Notes under the pieces: model-generated
Database searches by the model: none
Told to the model about the DNA's origin: nothing
What the model saw: only the letters and a program-made list of their open reading frames with translations
DNA from: Streptomyces viridosporus
Lineage (GTDB): Bacteria > Actinomycetota > Actinomycetes > Streptomycetales > Streptomycetaceae
Reading direction: 5' to 3'
Length of the DNA stretch: 48,654 nt
Assembly (NCBI RefSeq): GCF_002078235.1
Contig: NZ_MSGP01000081.1
Location: 1 to 48,654, forward strand
Made by a program: the position numbers and the translations under genes
Part shown: one piece after another, positions 7,478-16,033 of the stretch
Position numbering within the stretch: the stretch's first letter is position 1
How the letters are laid out: every line of letters begins with the position of its first letter

Positions 7478-8922
7478 CGGACGGTCCCCTCCAGTTCCGC
7501 TTCGCTCTCCGCGCGGGCCTCGGCCTCCGCATCACGGTCCAGGTTCCGTGAGAACAGCAGGTAGAGCACGCCGGAGACGGTCAGGCCGACGAGGAACGAG
7601 AAGTCCGCGCCGCTGAGCGCATCCGCCACGGGGCCGACGTAGAAACTGGTCGAGAAGAAGGGGATCATCGCGACGAACCCGGCGAGGTACGCGGTGACGC
7701 CGCGCCACGCCCAGCGGCCGTAGGCGCCGTCCGGCTTGAGGATCTCGGCGATCGCGTACGTGCCGCGACGCACGAAGTAGAAGTCGACCAGGTTGACCGC
7801 GGTCCAGGGCACCAGGAAGTAGAGCATCAGCAGGACGAAGTCGTTGAAGCTGCCGATGTAGTCGTCGGGGATCAGCAGGGCGACGAGGAGCGACACGGCA
7901 CCGACCACGGCGAGACCGACGACGCGCAGCCGCACGGTCGGGCGTACCTTGCGGAAGCCGTCGATCGCGCTGGTGCCGGTGAGCATCGCGCCGTACGCGT
8001 TGACGCCCATGATCGAGACCAGTGCGAGGACCGAGGTGATCACGACGATCAGGCCGAAGCCGGGGAAGAGGAGGTCGCCGACCTCCCGCAGGGCCAGGAT
8101 CGGGTCGGGGTTCGGCAGGTAGCTGGCGAGGATCGCCCCCAGCGACATCAGCCAGACCGCGGAGAACGTGGCGCCCGAGTAGACGGCGGTGATCAGTTTG
8201 CCCGCGGGCGCGTCGGCCGGGAGGTAGCGCGTGTAGTCGGAGACGTACACGGAGTAGCTGATGTTGTAACCGGCCGCGAGGGAGAACTGCACGAGGAAGG
8301 CGGTCAGGTCCCACCCCGCCGTCGTGGCGGGGGCGTCCGCGGGGACCGGGTTGGAGGAGAAGTGCACGACGGCCACGACGGTGAGGATCGCGAAGACGAC
8401 GATGAGCACGTACGTCAGCCAGCGCTGGACGAAGTGGAGCAGGTCGTGTCCGACGACGGCGATGACGATCGACGCCGTGATCAGCACCGGGTACCAGAAG
8501 AGCTTGCCGTCGGGCAGGAGGAGTCCGATGCCCTGCGCGGCGAGAATCGTGTCGAAGACGAGGAAGCCGATGTAGACGAACACGGTCGCGGCGAACGGCA
8601 CCGTGGAGCCGCGGCTGCCGAACTGCGCCCGTGACTGGATCATCTGGGGCAGGCCCATGCGCGGCCCCTGGTTGGCGTGGAAGGCCATGAAGAAGGTGCC
8701 GAAGCCGACGCCGACGAGGATGGCCAGCACGCTGTAGCCGACGCTGAGGCCCATCGAGGCGCCGACGAAGCCGGCGACCATGGTCGGGAGCACGAAGTTG
8801 CCGGTGAACCAGAACGGCCCCTGGTGCCATACCTTGCCGTGGCGCTCGGCGCTGGGCACGTAGTCGATCGAGTGCTGTTCGATCGCGCTTTCGCGGCTCG
8901 GCGCACTGCCTGAAGCGGACAT
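7474..8922 (-). CDS. NCS1-family permease
   Basis: The 482-aa membrane protein has about 12 hydrophobic helices and the NCS1 pattern (GPFWFTGNFVLPTMVAGFVG near the start, FHANQGPRMGLPQMIQSRAQ after helix 3, SDYTRYLP in the middle). NCS1 carriers bring in cytosine, purines, hydantoins, allantoin or similar by cation symport. The start is the ATG at 8922; the frame runs upstream to 9057, but that would cross the operator. It is the first gene of the operon with two nitrilase-superfamily enzymes, so its cargo is probably a nitrile, amide or cyclic amide. That last step is inference. Confidence 0.87.
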   Translation of the reverse strand: MSASGSAPSRESAIEQHSIDYVPSAERHGKVWHQGPFWFTGNFVLPTMVAGFVGASMGLSVGYSVLAILVGVGFGTFFMAFHANQGPRMGLPQMIQSRAQFGSRGSTVPFAATVFVYIGFLVFDTILAAQGIGLLLPDGKLFWYPVLITASIVIAVVGHDLLHFVQRWLTYVLIVVFAILTVVAVVHFSSNPVPADAPATTAGWDLTAFLVQFSLAAGYNISYSVYVSDYTRYLPADAPAGKLITAVYSGATFSAVWLMSLGAILASYLPNPDPILALREVGDLLFPGFGLIVVITSVLALVSIMGVNAYGAMLTGTSAIDGFRKVRPTVRLRVVGLAVVGAVSLLVALLIPDDYIGSFNDFVLLMLYFLVPWTAVNLVDFYFVRRGTYAIAEILKPDGAYGRWAWRGVTAYLAGFVAMIPFFSTSFYVGPVADALSGADFSFLVGLTVSGVLYLLFSRNLDRDAEAEARAESEAELEGTVR

Positions 8923-9038
8923 CGCCTTCGTCCTGTCGCTGGGAGGTCGGTCGTCCGGCGGGAGCCCGGGTTCCGGCCGATTCCGCCAAGACCTGAGCTC
9001 CTCGGATCCGAGACCCGGAGGATTACCTATACACAACA

Positions 9039-9061
9039 AAAATTGTCTATTCGACAATTTT
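9039..9061. promoter_or_regulatory. Palindromic operator in the divergent promoter region
   Basis: AAAATTGTC (9039-9047) and GACAATTTT (9053-9061) form a perfect 9-bp inverted repeat with a 5-bp centre. It is an AT-rich island in GC-rich DNA, between the permease start (8922) and the XRE-cupin start (9139). On the minus strand a possible -10 box TATAGG lies at 9031-9026. The site is well placed for the adjacent regulator to control both directions. Confidence 0.7.
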
Positions 9062-9138
9062 CAGTCCGGGTAGTCTGGCTCCGGGCCACGAACCTGTCAA
9101 GAGTCGTCCGCGAGACGGCCGAACACGACGAGGAGTCC

Positions 9139-9723
9139 ATGAAAGCGCTGCATCCGACGCCTTCCGGCGCCCCCGTCCGCGTCGGGGCGCGCCTTCGCGC
9201 GTGCCGCAAGGCGCAGGGACTCACGATCGAACAGGTCGCCGCTGCCACCGGCCTCACGCGCGGGTTCCTCAGCCGTGTCGAACGCGACGAGACCTCGCCG
9301 AGCGTGTCGACCCTGGTGACCCTGTGCCAGGTGCTGTCGCTGCCGGTCGGTTCCCTCTTCGAGGACGCCGACACCGAGGTCGTACGCCTCACGGAGGCCC
9401 CGAAGATCAACATGGGCGGTCACGACGTCATCGACCGCCTGATCACACCGCGCGCGCAGTCGAAGGTCCAAGTCCTGCGCTCCCACCTCGAGCCGGGCGC
9501 GAACGGCGGCGACGACCTCTACACCATCAACTGTGACGTCGAGGTGCTGCACGTCGTCAGCGGCAAGGTCACCGTGGAGTTCACGGGAGGCACACAGACA
9601 CTGACGGCCGGCGACACCCTCACCTTCTCCGGCCGCGAGCCCCACAACTGGCGCAACCCGGGCCCCTCCCCGGCCGAGGTCCTGTGGACCTTCGTCCCCG
9701 CCCCGTGGAGCGGATCCCGCTAG
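9139..9723 (+). CDS. XRE-family regulator with C-terminal cupin
   Basis: The 194-aa protein starts at the ATG at 9139 with AGGAG at 9131-9135. Residues about 15-70 are an XRE helix-turn-helix (ACRKAQGLTIEQVAAATGLT, then SRVERDETSPSVSTL). Residues about 110-188 are a cupin with VEVLHVVSGKVTVEF, GDTLTFSG and PHNW. The arrangement matches PuuR-like regulators that bind a small ligand in the cupin. It is divergent from the permease/nitrilase operon and probably controls it and itself through the palindrome at 9039-9061. Confidence 0.88.
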   Translation: MKALHPTPSGAPVRVGARLRACRKAQGLTIEQVAAATGLTRGFLSRVERDETSPSVSTLVTLCQVLSLPVGSLFEDADTEVVRLTEAPKINMGGHDVIDRLITPRAQSKVQVLRSHLEPGANGGDDLYTINCDVEVLHVVSGKVTVEFTGGTQTLTAGDTLTFSGREPHNWRNPGPSPAEVLWTFVPAPWSGSR

Positions 9724-9748
9724 CACGTCCCACGCCGACGGCCCCGTC

Positions 9749-9777
9749 CCTCGGCGGACGCGCGGGGGCGGCCGAGG
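9749..9777 (+). terminator. Weak hairpin after the XRE-cupin gene
   Basis: CCTCGGC (9749-9755) and GCCGAGG (9771-9777) can pair around a 15-nt GC-rich loop 25 bp past the stop. There is no U-tract, so this is tentative. Nothing else is seen in 9778-9950. Confidence 0.35.
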
Positions 9778-9959
9778 AAGGCTCGTGCAGCCGCCCGTTC
9801 CATCCGGCAACCGATGCCGTGCACCGTCGCCCCTTGCGCCGGGGTGCCCGGAACGCACCGCAGCCAGTCCTGCTGTCACGCGATCTGCAACTCGCCGTGC
9901 AGCTCTGGATCGGCTTCCTCTGGAGTGTGCTCGGGGTTTGCGGCATGAGGAAAAACCGG

Positions 9960-9989
9960 TTGTGCGATGATCATCCTGAGGTCTAACGT
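9960..9989 (+). promoter_or_regulatory. Predicted promoter of the tRNA-like leader
   Basis: TTGTGC (9960-9965) and TAACGT (9984-9989) are separated by 18 bp and fit a housekeeping-type Streptomyces promoter. Transcription would begin near 9996-10000, at the first base of the cloverleaf acceptor stem. The assignment rests on spacing and hexamers only. Confidence 0.4.
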
Positions 9990-9999
9990 CGGCCGTCAT

Positions 10000-10071
10000 C
10001 GGCGTGTAGCTCAGCAGCAGAGCACCGGGCTGTGGTCCCGGAGGGCGCAGGGGCGGAACCTGCCACGCCGG
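10000..10071 (+). ncRNA. tRNA-His(GUG)-like cloverleaf in the leader of an unknown gene
   Basis: Every stem of a tRNA pairs without mismatch: acceptor 10000-10006 with 10064-10070 (7 bp), D stem GCTC 10009-10012 with GAGC 10020-10023, anticodon stem CCGGG 10025-10029 with CCCGG 10037-10041, and T stem GCAGG 10047-10051 with CCTGC 10059-10063. The 7-nt anticodon loop CTGTGGT shows GTG (His), and the variable loop has 5 nt. Two features differ from a working tRNA: the T loop is GGCGGAA instead of TTCRANY, and the 7-nt D loop lacks the GG pair, so the usual elbow contact is absent. There is no encoded CCA. The ATG of the next gene is at 10075, only 3 nt after the element. Confidence 0.75.
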
Positions 10072-10074
10072 CTT

Positions 10075-12375
10075 ATGAACGACAACGCTGAGCAGCAGCC
10101 TCTCACCGCGGCCCCGTCCTATCCGCAGGCCCAGCTGGCCAGGGCCTTCGTGACCGCGCTGACCCACGAGGACGCCGACACCCGGCACCGCGCCGAGGCG
10201 CGCGGGCAGCGTTGGCGGAAGGTCCTCGAGGGAATGGCCTCAGGCCGGCTGTCGGTCGGTTCGCGCACGCCCGTGGACGGGTTTCCGCCCTGGGTGACCC
10301 TGGAGGTGGTGCGGGGCGGCTTCGCCACCGGTGCCGCGGGCGCGAGCGGTCCGCTGCAGGCGTACGAGAGGGAGGCCGCGCAAAGCTTCGGGGTGCCCGC
10401 CGAGCGGCGCGCGCTCTTCGCCCACTGCCTCACCGAGCCCGGACTGGCCTGGCTGTGGGACCGGTTGGACAGCGGACACTACGAGATCGGCGTGCCCGAG
10501 GAGGCCGCGCTGCTCACCATGGCCTGGCTGGTCCGGCACGGAGAGACCGGCGCGGCGCTCGACCTCGCGGCGGAACTGGAACCGTTCGCCGACCGGCTGC
10601 GGTTCCTGCCCCGCCCGGCGGACGGATCCGCGCCGGACGCCACCGCGGCCGTCCACCGGCGCACCGTCTCCGACGTCGTCGGCACCCTGGTACAGCGGCG
10701 ACCCAACGCGGCCGTCGAGACCCAGCGCGAGGCGCTCGCCGTATGGCAGCCGTTCGGTGACGAGCTGCTCGTCCACTGGCTGCGGACGGCGCGGGACGGA
10801 CGGGTCCTCGAACTCGTCCCGGATGCCGCCTGGCTGGCGCACGGCGAGGCCCTGCTCGGCCGCTACCGGCGGCTCGCCGCGGAGCACACCCGCTGCACCA
10901 AGCACCGCAACCCCAAGGAGAACCTGGGCATTCTGCGCGGCGCGCTGGAGGAGGTCGTCTCCGGACGGCCGCTGGACGCGCGCCGGCTCGGTCTGCTGCG
11001 GCACGCGGTGCAGTCCATGGTGCGGCGGCGCGGTCTGCCCGGCTCCGCCGCGCACACGACCCTGCGCCGGCGCCAGGCCGAGCAGGCGGCGCTCGCCTCC
11101 CACCACGGCCTGGCCCAGCTGGTGCTGCGCCGGCTCGCCGTCCTCCCGCAGGAGACGGGCATCACCGACGTCACCCCGCTCCTGGAGGCGGTGACCGGGG
11201 AGGAGAGCCGGCAGACCGGCCTGCCCGCCGGATCAGCCGTACCGCCCGTGATCCGCCAGGTGGTCGAGGCCGCGCTGAGCGCGCCGCTCGGCACGCTGGT
11301 GGAGCGGGGCGTCGTCCCGTCCGCCGAGGTCCTGGCCGAGCTGGTGCCGCAGTTGGTCGCCGCCACCACCGCGCAGGCGTACGACGATACGACGCTGCGC
11401 GCGCTGATGGCCGCGAACTACCGGGCTTTCCGCAACCGCCGCTCCTTGCTCCTGCTCGACCTGGAACGGCAGGTGCGCGTCGAGGAACTGCCTTGGGTGC
11501 GGGCGGTGTCGGGGCAGCGGTCCGCGGTGCTGGGCAGGCCGGACGGCGAAGGCGCGCTCGCTGTGCTGCGGCAGCTGGGCGAGCTGGCCGTGCAGGCCTT
11601 CCCGGGCACGATCCTGCCCAACCCGCTGGTCCGCGAGTTCGGCGTTCTCGAACGCCACTGCGACCTGGGCGCCCCGTTCGTGGAGGAGCTGGCCGCCGAC
11701 ATCTTCATGGGCACGTTCAGCCCGAAGTTCCTCACGGCGGCGCGGATCGCGGGCGAACTGCTCGGCGGCACCCTGTACGAGCGTTACTACGGCATCGACT
11801 ACGCGGCGATCCGCAACCTGGCGATCACCGAGACCGGCGCGGCCCTGACCCGTTCCCACGGTGTCCGCACCTCTCCCGGTTTCGCGCGGCTGTGCGCCGA
11901 GCGGGCCGGGGCGGCACCGCGGTCCTGCTCGGTCGCGACGAACGGCACGGTGATCGAGCAGGCGCAGATCCTCACCACGCACAACCTGGCCACGCTGGTC
12001 CACCGGGTGGGCATCGCCCCACGGCCCGGCTGGGCCGACCTGGCACACCGCTGCTTCGTGACCGTGTGCCGGCTGACCGCCCGCGTGCACCGCAACCCAC
12101 GGCCGCTGGGCACCGTCAAGGACGCCGCGTACGCGTGGCGCCAGATGGTGTTCCACCTGTCCCTGTGCCCGCCCGAGGAGCAGCGGCGGATCATCACAAG
12201 CCTGGGCGAGGAGACGGCCCGCCATCCCGCCCATGTCGCAACCCGGCTGGCCCCCGCCCTGGCAGGCCTGACCCTGGTCACCGAGGGCGGCGCTTTCGGC
12301 GACGACGGAACAGCGGACGGCGGTTGTGCCCGGCGCTTCCTGGGGTGGAGCACCGACGGGCACTGGATGCGGTGA
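10075..12375 (+). CDS. Large uncharacterised protein behind a tRNA-like leader
   Basis: I do not recognise this 766-aa protein. The start at 10075 (MNDNAEQQPL) is chosen because the tRNA-like element ends just before it; no Shine-Dalgarno is visible, and the next upstream ATG (9967) would translate through the cloverleaf. The protein is soluble, with no signal peptide or membrane helix. It is rich in Leu, Ala and Arg and looks all-alpha, possibly a helical-repeat scaffold. Basic patches include AEHTRCTKHRNPKEN and SMVRRRGLPG, with a conserved-looking NGTVIEQAQILTTHNLATLV near the C-terminal third. No nuclease, helicase, aminoacyl-tRNA synthetase or von Willebrand motif is seen. Basic helical character and the leader suggest an RNA-related role, which is inference. 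Confidence 0.8.
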   Translation: MNDNAEQQPLTAAPSYPQAQLARAFVTALTHEDADTRHRAEARGQRWRKVLEGMASGRLSVGSRTPVDGFPPWVTLEVVRGGFATGAAGASGPLQAYEREAAQSFGVPAERRALFAHCLTEPGLAWLWDRLDSGHYEIGVPEEAALLTMAWLVRHGETGAALDLAAELEPFADRLRFLPRPADGSAPDATAAVHRRTVSDVVGTLVQRRPNAAVETQREALAVWQPFGDELLVHWLRTARDGRVLELVPDAAWLAHGEALLGRYRRLAAEHTRCTKHRNPKENLGILRGALEEVVSGRPLDARRLGLLRHAVQSMVRRRGLPGSAAHTTLRRRQAEQAALASHHGLAQLVLRRLAVLPQETGITDVTPLLEAVTGEESRQTGLPAGSAVPPVIRQVVEAALSAPLGTLVERGVVPSAEVLAELVPQLVAATTAQAYDDTTLRALMAANYRAFRNRRSLLLLDLERQVRVEELPWVRAVSGQRSAVLGRPDGEGALAVLRQLGELAVQAFPGTILPNPLVREFGVLERHCDLGAPFVEELAADIFMGTFSPKFLTAARIAGELLGGTLYERYYGIDYAAIRNLAITETGAALTRSHGVRTSPGFARLCAERAGAAPRSCSVATNGTVIEQAQILTTHNLATLVHRVGIAPRPGWADLAHRCFVTVCRLTARVHRNPRPLGTVKDAAYAWRQMVFHLSLCPPEEQRRIITSLGEETARHPAHVATRLAPALAGLTLVTEGGAFGDDGTADGGCARRFLGWSTDGHWMR

Positions 12376-12417
12376 GGACGAAAGGGCGTCCAGCCCCGTG
12401 CACGGGTGAGTGCCTTG

Positions 12418-12466
12418 CACGGTGATGCCGTGGCCGGTCCCCGGGCTGGACCACGGCATCACCGTG
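12418..12466 (+). terminator. Long perfect hairpin after the 766-aa gene
   Basis: Arms 12418-12433 and 12451-12466 pair perfectly over 16 bp around a 17-nt loop, starting 42 bp past the stop codon. It could be a terminator or an mRNA-stabilising end. No U-tract follows. Confidence 0.6.
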
Positions 12467-12533
12467 ACACCGCTGCCGCCCTCTCCACGGTCGGGGGCCG
12501 TTCGGGCGGGGACCTGCCGGGCACCTGGATCCC

Positions 12534-12983
12534 ATGACCGACGACGCAAGCCGCATCCGGCTGGTGCAGACCGTGCTCGACAGCACCGACGCCCGCGAAC
12601 TCGCCGAGTTCTACCGGTCCCTGCTGGGACTCGACTACGCCGAGGGGGACGAGCCGCCTCCGGCCGGGCAGCAGGACGAGCACGGCAGGGACTGGCTCGT
12701 CCTGCGCACCCCCGACGGCGGCCCGCAGCTCGCCTTCCAGCAGGTGACGCACCTGCGCGAACCGGACTGGCCGGACGGCCCGGTGCCCCAGCAGATGCAC
12801 CTCGACCTGAGCGTCACCTCGCTGGAGGAACTACGGAACCAGCACGAACGCGTACTCACCCTCGGCGGCAGCCTGCTCAACGACCGGGACCGGCCGGACC
12901 CCGACGACGAGGAGCGCTTCCGTGTCTACCGGGACCCCGAGGGCCACCCGTTCTGCATCTTCGTCGCGGAGCGGAACGAGTAA
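12534..12983 (+). CDS. VOC-superfamily (glyoxalase/bleomycin-resistance fold) protein
   Basis: The 149-aa protein has two beta-alpha-beta-beta-beta halves. The first begins VQTVLDSTDARELAEFYRSL and includes WLVLRTPDG; the second begins QQMHLDLSV and ends FRVYRDPEGHPFCIFV. His in QMHLDL and Glu in DPEGHPFC are at the usual metal-ligand places. Members are dioxygenases, isomerases or drug-binding proteins, and the substrate cannot be inferred. The start is the ATG at 12534 just past the hairpin region. Confidence 0.8.
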   Translation: MTDDASRIRLVQTVLDSTDARELAEFYRSLLGLDYAEGDEPPPAGQQDEHGRDWLVLRTPDGGPQLAFQQVTHLREPDWPDGPVPQQMHLDLSVTSLEELRNQHERVLTLGGSLLNDRDRPDPDDEERFRVYRDPEGHPFCIFVAERNE

Positions 12984-13087
12984 CCCGCGGACGCACCGCA
13001 CGAGTTGGGGAGCGACCCTTTCCCGTCAGAAGCCGGCAGGGGCCGCCGCCGGGAACTCGCCCGGTGACGCAAGGGTGTTCGGTGCCC

Positions 13088-13491
13088 ATGGAGAGGGGAC
13101 ACCTGCTGGTGACCACGCCTGGCAACCGCGAAGACCGCGAGTACCTTCTGCAGTCGATCAGCCGCGGCTTCCGCATCCACCCGGTGTTGACCGAGCCCCC
13201 ACCTGGGAACTGGCGTACATGGTCGGCCACACCGTCGCGGCCGACCACACCGTCGTGGCCGACCTCGCCGACATCGACGGCCTCGTGCGGGTCGCCCGGT
13301 CCGTGGCCGCCGAACGGAAGTTGGACGGCGTCATCCGCTGGGACGAGACCTGGATCGAGCAGACCGTCCAGGTGGCCGCCTCCCTCGGACTGCCCGGAGG
13401 AGACCGGCGATGCGTCGAGTGCTGCCGGGACAAGCACCACACCCGTGCGGCCCTCGCCGTGGCCGGGGACATGGGACGTCTACAACCATGA
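13088..13491 (+). pseudogene. ATP-grasp ligase, frameshifted and truncated
   Basis: From the ATG at 13088 the product begins MERGHLLVTTPGNREDREYL and SISRGFRIH. Near 13190 the family text moves to the +1 frame: PTWELAYMVGHTVAADHTVV, DLADIDGLVRVARSV, LDGVIRWDETWIEQTVQVAA, then CRDKHHTRAALA. This is the N-terminal and early central part of an ATP-grasp amino-acid ligase. The ATP-binding core that should follow is missing; the frame stops at 13491. Confidence 0.7.
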
Positions 13492-13827
13492 GCAGGTGAG
13501 CGAAGACGCAGGAAATTCCAGGCCCGACTTCTCCGTGAAGTCCGTCCCCGCCACCGACAACCGTGTCGTCGGCGGCATGCTGCGCAAGTACTGCGTCGAC
13601 GACCGCATCCTCGCCCGGGACCCTCCCCTGCCACGTCCCTCTGGAGAGGGCAGCCCGTGGCCGTGAGCCAGACCGTCCAGTGCTTTGACCGGGAGGATTC
13701 GCCGGGTCGGCTGTTCCGGCGGTTGGATGTGCGGTGACGTCCGTTGTTCCGACCGTTGGGGTGTGGTGGAGCTGCCTGATCGCTGCGCGCCTCCTGGTGC
13801 CGCCCTGCCTCCCCTGAGCTGGCGCCC
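13492..13827. other. Gap with no supported gene
   Basis: The short open stretch to 13666 (with GGMLRKYCVDDRILARD) matches nothing I know and may be debris. No strong hairpin is seen. The last 100 bp presumably hold the promoter of the histidine kinase gene. Confidence 0.4.
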
Positions 13828-14841
13828 ATGACCTCAGCGGAGGAGGGATCCCCGCACGCGCTGCTCGCGGGGGCGTCGCGCCGGTGGGTACGGCTGCTGC
13901 CGTGGGGCGTGGCGTTCGTACTGTGCGTGGCCCTGCTCCCCACCACCATCCAGGTGCTCAGCGTCGACTACGGTCTGAACGGCGGCATCGCGAGCGCGCT
14001 GGCCGTCGCGCAGACGGCACCGCTGCTGCTCGCTGTCATCCGCCCGCTACAAGCCTGGTGCATGATCTTCGCCGCAGACATGGCCGGGGCGCTCGACCTG
14101 CTCACCGTCGACTTCGATGAGCGGCTCCTGTGGCCGTTCCCGCCCATGGAGATCGTCGGGTACGTCGGCCTCTGCCTCGCCCTCGGCCTGCGCGAGCCGC
14201 GTCGGACGCTGCTGGAGGAACGCGCTCGCATCGCGCGTGAGCTGCACGATGTGGTGGCGCACCACATGTCCGTGATCACGGTGCAGGCGGACACCGCGGC
14301 GCACCGCCTGGACGGGCTGCCGCCGGTCGTGCAGGAGGAGTTCACGTCCATCGCGGCGACCGCGCGCGAGTCGCTCGGCGAGATGCGACGGCTCCTCGGC
14401 GTGCTGCGGAACGAGGAGGCGCACGGCGAGCTCGCGCCCCAGCCGGGCCTGACCCGGATCGGGCAACTGGTGGAGGCGGTGGCGAAGGCGGGCGTGCCGG
14501 TTGAGTTCGCCCCCTGCGACGCCGACGTGCCCGAGGTGGTGGGTCTCTCCGCTTACCGCATCGTTCAGGAGGCCCTCGCGAACGTCGTACGACACGCGCC
14601 GGGTGCTCCGACACAGGTGTCGGTGTCGGAAGACGGGGAGCGGCTCACCGTCCTCGTCGTCAACGGACCGCCGCCGGAGCCGCCCGCCGCACCGCTCGAG
14701 GAGGGTGGCACCGGGCACGGCCTCATCGGCATGCGCGAGCGGGTGCGGCTCGCCGACGGCACCCTCGACACGGGACCGCTGCCCGACGGCGGCTTCCGTG
14801 TGGCCGCCCAAATCCCCCTGGCCGAAGGGGACTTCACGTGA
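13828..14841 (+). CDS. Sensor histidine kinase, NarL/DesK type
   Basis: The 337-aa protein has about four membrane helices in residues 22-122. The HisKA_3 dimerisation segment follows, with phospho-acceptor His140 in ERARIARELHDVVAHHMSVI, and then an HATPase domain with VQEALANVVRHA (N box) and GTGHGLIGMRERV (G box). There is almost no extracellular domain, so it probably senses a membrane condition. The stop overlaps the GTG start of the response regulator by 3 bp, showing co-translation. No accessory target gene is attached to the pair. Confidence 0.93.
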   Translation: MTSAEEGSPHALLAGASRRWVRLLPWGVAFVLCVALLPTTIQVLSVDYGLNGGIASALAVAQTAPLLLAVIRPLQAWCMIFAADMAGALDLLTVDFDERLLWPFPPMEIVGYVGLCLALGLREPRRTLLEERARIARELHDVVAHHMSVITVQADTAAHRLDGLPPVVQEEFTSIAATARESLGEMRRLLGVLRNEEAHGELAPQPGLTRIGQLVEAVAKAGVPVEFAPCDADVPEVVGLSAYRIVQEALANVVRHAPGAPTQVSVSEDGERLTVLVVNGPPPEPPAAPLEEGGTGHGLIGMRERVRLADGTLDTGPLPDGGFRVAAQIPLAEGDFT

Positions 14842-15512
14842 CGACGCACGTCATCATCGTCGACGACCAGGCCATGGTGCGGGCCGGATTCGCCGCGCTG
14901 TTGGCCGCCCAGAGCGACATCGACGTGGTGGGTGAGGCCCCCGACGGTGCGCAGGGCGTCGAGCTGAGCCGGCGCACCCGTCCCGACGTCGTGCTGATGG
15001 ACGTCCGCATGCCCGAGATGGACGGCCTCGAGGCCGCGCGCCTCCTCCTCGCACCCCCACCGGGTGTGACGCACCGGCCGCGCGTCCTGATGCTCACCAC
15101 ATTCGATGTCGACGACTACGTCTACGAAGCGCTCCGGGCGGGCGCGAGCGGCTTCCTGCTGAAGGACGCCCCGCCGGCCGACCTGATCGCCGCGGTGCGC
15201 GTGGTGGCCTCGGGCGACGCGCTGCTCGCCCCCTCCGTGACGCGCCGCCTCATCGCGGACTTCGCCCGGCAACGTCCCGCCGCCCGAGGCAAGCCCGCGC
15301 TGCGGCTCAAGGCCCTGACGGAACGCGAAACCGAGGTCCTCACCCTGGTGGCCCGCGGCCGGTCCAACGCGGAGATCGCGCAGACACTGGTGCTGGCCGA
15401 GCAGACGGTGAAGACGCACGTGAGCCGCATCCTCACCAAGCTCGACCTGCGCGACCGCGCCCAGGCGGTGGTCTTCGCGTACGAGTCGCAGCTGGTGACC
15501 CCGGGAGAGTAG
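14838..15512 (+). CDS. NarL/LuxR-type response regulator
   Basis: The 224-aa protein starts at a GTG inside the end of the kinase gene. The receiver domain has the acidic pair in IIVDDQAMVRAGF, phospho-acceptor Asp55 in VVLMDVRMPEMDG, Thr in MLTTFD and Lys in LLKDAPP. The C-terminal LuxR helix-turn-helix spans about residues 158-215 (LTERETEVLTLVARGRSNAE, then EQTVKTHVSRILTKL). It is the cognate partner of the preceding kinase. Its regulon is unknown. Confidence 0.94.
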   Translation: MTTHVIIVDDQAMVRAGFAALLAAQSDIDVVGEAPDGAQGVELSRRTRPDVVLMDVRMPEMDGLEAARLLLAPPPGVTHRPRVLMLTTFDVDDYVYEALRAGASGFLLKDAPPADLIAAVRVVASGDALLAPSVTRRLIADFARQRPAARGKPALRLKALTERETEVLTLVARGRSNAEIAQTLVLAEQTVKTHVSRILTKLDLRDRAQAVVFAYESQLVTPGE

Positions 15513-16033
15513 GACAGCTTCTCGGAGCTGCGCCCCGGGACCGCGAGCACGTCGCCGTCGGAGGCGGGAGAGGCTTGCGGTCCTCTGTGCTCGCACGGTC
15601 CTGATGCCGGCGTTTCTGAGCCGCGCCGGACGGGCCGCGGTCTCGTTGAGGGCCGCTGACCCGACAACCCCGGACCGCGCAGGCGGCCTCCTTCCAGGAC
15701 AGTGGTTGCCTCGCCGAGTTCACGCCCCGGACCCTGGCAGCAAGCGGCAACGGGGCAGAGCCAAGCCCTCGTGCACGCCGCGTCGGCGGCAGCCGGCCGA
15801 CCCGTCCAAGGCTCTCCGACAAGCTTCGAGCAGGGGGCACCTCATTTCGCCGCGAGCCGGGGCTTCGCCCCAGGCCCCGGCGGTGGCCCCCGGCGGAGGA
15901 CAGGGCTTGCCTCTCCACCGCCCCCCCTACTGCGGTATCACCTCCACGTTGGCTCTCGGGTATGACGCCCGGCGCGCGGCCGTCTTCGCACACTCCTGCC
16001 CATCGGCTCGAAGAGATCGCGAGAGGACGGACC
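15513..16033. other. Gap with one hairpin and no supported gene
   Basis: An interrupted inverted repeat (15538-15550 with 15587-15601, 13 pairs and a 2-nt bulge) follows the response regulator and may end its transcript. The rest has no reading with family resemblance. Confidence 0.4.

Noticed and set aside
10000..10071. Functional tRNA-His gene
   Set aside because: The T loop is GGCGGAA, not TTCRANY, and the D loop lacks the GG pair; it is therefore called tRNA-like, not tRNA.
9967..10074. Upstream start of the 766-aa protein at 9967
   Set aside because: Translation from there would run through the cloverleaf and the added residues look non-coding.
13492..13666. A small gene in the tail of the plus-strand frame ending at 13666
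   Set aside because: No start with a ribosome site and no family resemblance were found.
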